Part shown: piece after piece, positions 7,354 to 10,234 of the stretch
Layout of the letters: the number at the start of each line of letters is the position of its first letter
Numbering within the stretch: the first letter of the stretch is position 1
Assembly: GCA_044233745.1 (NCBI GenBank)
Contig: JBIIJN010000083.1
Span: 1-10,234 of the forward strand
Source: UBA6165 sp044233745
GTDB taxonomy: Bacteria; Bacteroidota; Bacteroidia; Flavobacteriales_D; Crocinitomicaceae
DNA length: 10,234 nucleotides
Direction of reading: 5' to 3'
Translations under genes and position numbers: made by a program
The notes under the pieces: generated by a model
The model's input: the letters and a program-made list of their open reading frames with translations, nothing else
Told to the model about the DNA's origin: nothing
Databases searched by the model: none

Positions 7354-9741
7354 TTACCTCATCCCCATCTTCACCCCAAAGAAAACCGTTCTCGGTCTAT
7401 TCGGTCCATACACATATCCCGCATCGCGGAACATACCCAAATCGAAATCACGCTGATAGCTGTTGAATATGTTTTGAACGCCTCCAAAAATTTGTAATCG
7501 GTAGTCGTCTTTGAGTTTGATGGTGTAGGCAATTTTCAAGTTGTTTTCAAAAAACACAGGCGTTGATTTGATGACGGTTTGCTCGCTTTCTGGGTCGATT
7601 ACGTGCGGCACATCCATACTGCCAGTAAAAACGCTGGAATAAGAAATTGCCCATTGTTTATTGGGATTGTAAACCAAAGTCAGGTATCCATATGCATTGG
7701 GCGTGCGCAACATGCGGGTGGTCACTGCAGCTGGCGTGGGGTCATTTTCGTCTTCAGGCGCCCAAATTTCTTCTGCTTGTTGGTAGGTAGCCGTTTGAAT
7801 TGTGCCTCCCGATTGTAAAATCCATTTCGACCCAAAGGCTACGTTGGCTTCCAAATTCACCCCTTTCACAGCTGCGCCAGATCCGTTGCGTTTGGTGATA
7901 ACCGATACGCCATTGGGCAATTCTTCTTGTCCAGAAAGGATGAATGGATTGTTGAGTTGTGTGTAGAATGCCTCCGCAACAAATGTCATCTGGCGCTTTC
8001 CGACCATTTTTTCATAATTTAAAGATATTGTTGCACTGTTGGAGCGTTCCGTTTGCAAATCTGGAGCAAGTACGATGAATCGGGCGGCTCCTCCAACGGT
8101 TTCTAAATGCAAATCTTCATCAAATGCTTGCGGACCACGATATCCTTGGGCAAAAGAACTTCTGACTTTCCAGTTTTTGTGAATTTGGTACATGGCCGAT
8201 ACCCGTGGTACAAATACTTGTAGGTCTTTTTTATTGTCGTATCGGGCGTTGTTGAAGTCATAGACTCCATTGATTTGCACATAATCAAATCGTCCACCCA
8301 AGAGAACGGTGAGTTTTTTGAAGGGTTTGAGTTCTAATTGGGCATAGGAGCCTAGTGTACCTACTGTTTGATTAATGGCACGTTGATATCCCGGCATGGC
8401 GTCTTTTACTTTGTTGAAATTGTATTCTGCTCCGGAAGTAAATAGGATGTTTTTGCTGAATTCGTAGTTGTATTGTACACCAGAAACCAAGGAAAAATCT
8501 TGTGAAACACCGTAGGCATTGATGGCCAGAATGTCAGATTCTGTGAGACTGTCATTCGGCGAAAGAATGCGACCACCAGCGCCGTAATAACTGTCTCGAT
8601 TTACGAATTGTGCAGATGTATAAACGGAAAACTTGTGCCTAAAATCTTTGCTGTAATGTTCGAAAGATGCATTCGTGCTCAGGATATTGTGTTTGAGTTG
8701 TTCTGCTAAATCAGTTTGGTGAGGTGCCAAGTTAAAATTGTTTCCTCCTCTTCTGAATTCGGTAATGTAATATAACCCGAGTTTAATTTTGCTGCGTTTT
8801 GATGTATTCCAGAAGGCATCGAAGCCAAAAGTTTGGTTGTTGAGCTGGGTGATTTCTGAAAACCCATCTCCATTGGCATCCCAGTGCTGGCGGTCGCGAC
8901 GAAATCCGAAAAATGTAATTCCTTTGTTGAAATCTTCACTGACCAAAGCGGCATTAAAAGTGAAAGTTCTGTCGGAGGCTTGCATGTTGATAAACGACTG
9001 ATTCATGCCAATTTCAAAGCTATTCTGAAACGGGTCTTTGGTGATGATGTTCACCGTGCCGGCAATGGCATTTCCACCATATAATACGGAACCGCCACCT
9101 CGCACAACTTCAATACGGTCGACCATATTAGCGGGGAGCATTTCCAAACCATATACACCCGCCAAAGCAGAAAACACCGGTCGACTGTTGATGAGTATTT
9201 GAGAATACGCACCATCTAAACCATTCATTCTGAGTTGGGTAAAGCCACAGTTCTGACAGTTATTTTCCAGGCGCAAACCCGGAGAAAAACTCAATCCTTC
9301 TGCAATGCTAAGCGATTGCGTGGCTTCAAAAGTGCGATCGGAAATGGTTTGTACAATAACCGGCGCGTCGTATCTGGCAATTTGAGTACGGGTTGCCGAA
9401 ACCACAACATCATTCATGCGAAGCGCATCTTCCTCGAGTTCAAAATTGAGTGTTATGTTTTGATTGTCAGTGAGTTCGAATGTTTGAACGATGGCCATAT
9501 ATCCGACAAAACTCACCCGAATTTCATGTTGTCCTGCTGGAAGGTCGATGATTTGATACACCCCTTCGGCATTTGTTCTTGCACCAACATTTAAACTGTT
9601 GATATAAATGCTTGCGCCTACAATTTGCTCATCGCCCGATTTTACTGTACCCCTGATGCTTGCTGCACTTGCAATTTGTGTGAGCAAAACAAGGAACAAG
9701 GAAAAGTAAGTTTTGTGGATGAGAGATAACTTGGTTCGCAT
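7354..9741 (-). CDS. TonB-dependent outer-membrane receptor, likely metal or metal-chelate uptake
   Basis: This 795-residue outer-membrane active transporter would be powered by TonB-ExbB-ExbD. A signal peptide is cleaved after about residue 26 (QIASA, then AS). Residues 28-105 form a carboxypeptidase-regulatory-like beta-sandwich (IRGTVKSGDEQIVGASIYI), typical of Bacteroidota receptors. A TonB-box-like DVVVSATR sits at 111-118. The plug, about 120-235, contains DRIEVVRGGGSVLYGGNAIAGTVNII-type signatures. The beta-barrel runs to the C-terminus (FFGVKMGMR). The only two cysteines in the whole protein form CQNC at 162-165 in the plug. DANGDGFSE (288-296) looks like an EF-hand calcium loop. The length and the absence of a SusD neighbour argue against a SusC glycan importer. 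The substrate is inferred as iron, manganese or a chelate from the divergent DtxR-family gene and the operator-like site in the promoter; heme is possible but not shown. Confidence 0.93.
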   Translation of the reverse strand: MRTKLSLIHKTYFSLFLVLLTQIASAASIRGTVKSGDEQIVGASIYINSLNVGARTNAEGVYQIIDLPAGQHEIRVSFVGYMAIVQTFELTDNQNITLNFELEEDALRMNDVVVSATRTQIARYDAPVIVQTISDRTFEATQSLSIAEGLSFSPGLRLENNCQNCGFTQLRMNGLDGAYSQILINSRPVFSALAGVYGLEMLPANMVDRIEVVRGGGSVLYGGNAIAGTVNIITKDPFQNSFEIGMNQSFINMQASDRTFTFNAALVSEDFNKGITFFGFRRDRQHWDANGDGFSEITQLNNQTFGFDAFWNTSKRSKIKLGLYYITEFRRGGNNFNLAPHQTDLAEQLKHNILSTNASFEHYSKDFRHKFSVYTSAQFVNRDSYYGAGGRILSPNDSLTESDILAINAYGVSQDFSLVSGVQYNYEFSKNILFTSGAEYNFNKVKDAMPGYQRAINQTVGTLGSYAQLELKPFKKLTVLLGGRFDYVQINGVYDFNNARYDNKKDLQVFVPRVSAMYQIHKNWKVRSSFAQGYRGPQAFDEDLHLETVGGAARFIVLAPDLQTERSNSATISLNYEKMVGKRQMTFVAEAFYTQLNNPFILSGQEELPNGVSVITKRNGSGAAVKGVNLEANVAFGSKWILQSGGTIQTATYQQAEEIWAPEDENDPTPAAVTTRMLRTPNAYGYLTLVYNPNKQWAISYSSVFTGSMDVPHVIDPESEQTVIKSTPVFFENNLKIAYTIKLKDDYRLQIFGGVQNIFNSYQRDFDLGMFRDAGYVYGPNRPRTVFFGVKMGMR

Positions 9742-9763
9742 ATTTGGGATTAAATTAACACTG

Positions 9764-9794
9764 CAAAAGTATAAAGTTAGTTGAGCCTAACAAA
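9764..9794 (-). promoter_or_regulatory. Bacteroidota-type promoter of the receptor gene
   Basis: Read on the - strand, TTTG (9791-9794) is followed by exactly 19 bases and then TACTTTTG (9764-9771). This fits the known Bacteroidota sigma-factor consensus TTTG ... TAnnTTTG at both elements and in spacing. The -7 element ends 22 bases before the receptor ATG, so the leader would be short, at roughly 15-20 bases. Confidence 0.75.
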
Positions 9795-9795
9795 T
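9777..9795. promoter_or_regulatory. Candidate DtxR/MntR-family operator
   Basis: The 19 bases TTAGTTGAGCCTAACAAAT match the classical DtxR operator consensus TTAGGTTAGCCTAACCTAA at 14 of 19 positions. The site also carries a perfect GTTAG (9776-9780) and CTAAC (9787-9791) inverted repeat. It covers the -33 element and nearly all of the spacer of the receptor promoter, so a bound repressor would exclude RNA polymerase. It lies next to a gene for a regulator of exactly this family. Binding is inferred from sequence only, and Bacteroidota members may prefer a different consensus. Confidence 0.6.
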
Positions 9796-9845
9796 TATTT
9801 TTATTAATTTAACAATATTTTCTCAGTAAGAATTATTTTTGCTGC

Positions 9846-10234
9846 ATGAATTCGCTCAACGAAGAGAACTATCTCAAGGCACTTTTGAACCTTTCGAACC
9901 ATCACGGGGAGGTGAATGTCAAGGATTTGTCGAAACAATTGGGCATCAAAATGCCATCGGTTACGAGCATGATGAAGAAGATGGCCGAGAAAAAAATGGT
10001 TCATTATGAAAGCTACAAACCCTTGCGTTTAACTGAAAAGGGGATTAAAGAAGCGGCTTTGATTATTCGCAAACACCGACTCACGGAAATGTTTTTGGTT
10101 GAAAAAATGGGCTTTCGTTGGGATGAAGTACACGACATCGCTGAGCAAATTGAGCATGTGAAAGCCCCTGAATTTTTTGCCAAAATGGACGAATTATTGG
10201 GTTTCCCGAAGTTTGATCCACATGGTTCGCCAAT
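9846..10234 (+). CDS. DtxR/MntR-family metal-dependent transcriptional repressor, 3' partial
   Basis: The first 129 codons are visible and the gene runs off the right edge. The protein should be a dimeric repressor that binds DNA when loaded with Fe2+ or Mn2+. Residues about 5-65 are the winged helix-turn-helix (VKDLSKQLGIKMPSVTSMMK, 25-44; wing LRLTEKG, 60-66). Residues about 70-129 are the metal-binding and dimerisation domain, ending in the family signature DPHG.P (124-129). Likely metal ligands aligned by eye are His77, Glu81, His96, Glu100, Glu103 and His104. Glu100 occupies the position that is Cys102 in DtxR and Glu in MntR, which leans toward MntR. The N-terminal ligand position (Met10 in DtxR, Asp8 in MntR) is Asn8. 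The ATG at 9846 places the ENYLKAL helix as expected. The gene is divergent from the receptor and probably controls it and perhaps itself. Confidence 0.92.
   Translation, partial: MNSLNEENYLKALLNLSNHHGEVNVKDLSKQLGIKMPSVTSMMKKMAEKKMVHYESYKPLRLTEKGIKEAALIIRKHRLTEMFLVEKMGFRWDEVHDIAEQIEHVKAPEFFAKMDELLGFPKFDPHGSP

Noticed and set aside
7354..9741. Receptor as a SusC-type glycan importer
   Set aside because: It is shorter than usual SusC proteins (about 1000 residues), has no SusD gene next to it, and has a metal-regulator neighbour.
7354..9741. Receptor as a proven heme receptor (HmuR-like)
   Set aside because: The region equivalent to the FRAP box reads GYRGPQAF and the NPNL region reads LAPDL, so the defining heme motifs are not clearly present and no HmuY-like gene is in view.
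9792..9810. AAATTA (9792-9797) and TAATTT (9805-9810) inverted repeat as a second operator
   Set aside because: The repeat is purely A/T in a very AT-rich gap, has no G/C core like the DtxR site, and is expected by chance.
1..10234. CRISPR array, insertion sequence, tRNA, defence or phage system
   Set aside because: No repeat-spacer pattern, transposase, terminal repeats, cloverleaf or defence domain was seen; the genes are intact and look like ordinary chromosomal genes.

Overview
The window looks like a chromosomal segment of a member of the Bacteroidota (Flavobacteriales or a related order; the genus cannot be told). The signs are low GC judged by eye, starts without clear Shine-Dalgarno sequences, a Bacteroidota-type promoter (TTTG, 19 bases, TACTTTTG), a TonB-dependent receptor with an N-terminal carboxypeptidase-regulatory-like domain, and an NtrY-like kinase and an S9 peptidase of types common in this phylum. 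No mobile element, CRISPR array, tRNA or rRNA is visible.

Left block, + strand, bases 2-7311. Four tightly packed genes form a probable operon. They are a large multi-membrane-pass sensor histidine kinase (5' end outside the window), a small unknown lipoprotein whose start overlaps the kinase stop by 4 bases (ATGA), a secreted S9 prolyl-oligopeptidase-family serine peptidase (12 bases on), and a class I SAM-dependent methyltransferase (6 bases on). The kinase and lipoprotein are the pair most likely to be functionally linked. The peptidase and methyltransferase may only share the transcript. No response regulator is present in the window.

Right block, bases 7354-10234. A TonB-dependent outer-membrane receptor lies on the - strand, convergent with the operon and 42 bases from it. 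A DtxR/MntR-family metal-dependent repressor, cut by the right edge, is read divergently from it. The 104-base gap between receptor and regulator carries a good Bacteroidota promoter for the receptor. A 19-base sequence there matches the classical DtxR operator at 14 of 19 positions and covers the -33 element and most of the spacer. The simplest reading is a metal-uptake receptor repressed by its neighbour when metal is plentiful.

No clearly new system was found. The points most worth checking are the receptor-regulator switch, the mixed metal-site residues of the regulator, the isolated CxxC and the EF-hand-like loop in the receptor, and the kinase-lipoprotein coupling.
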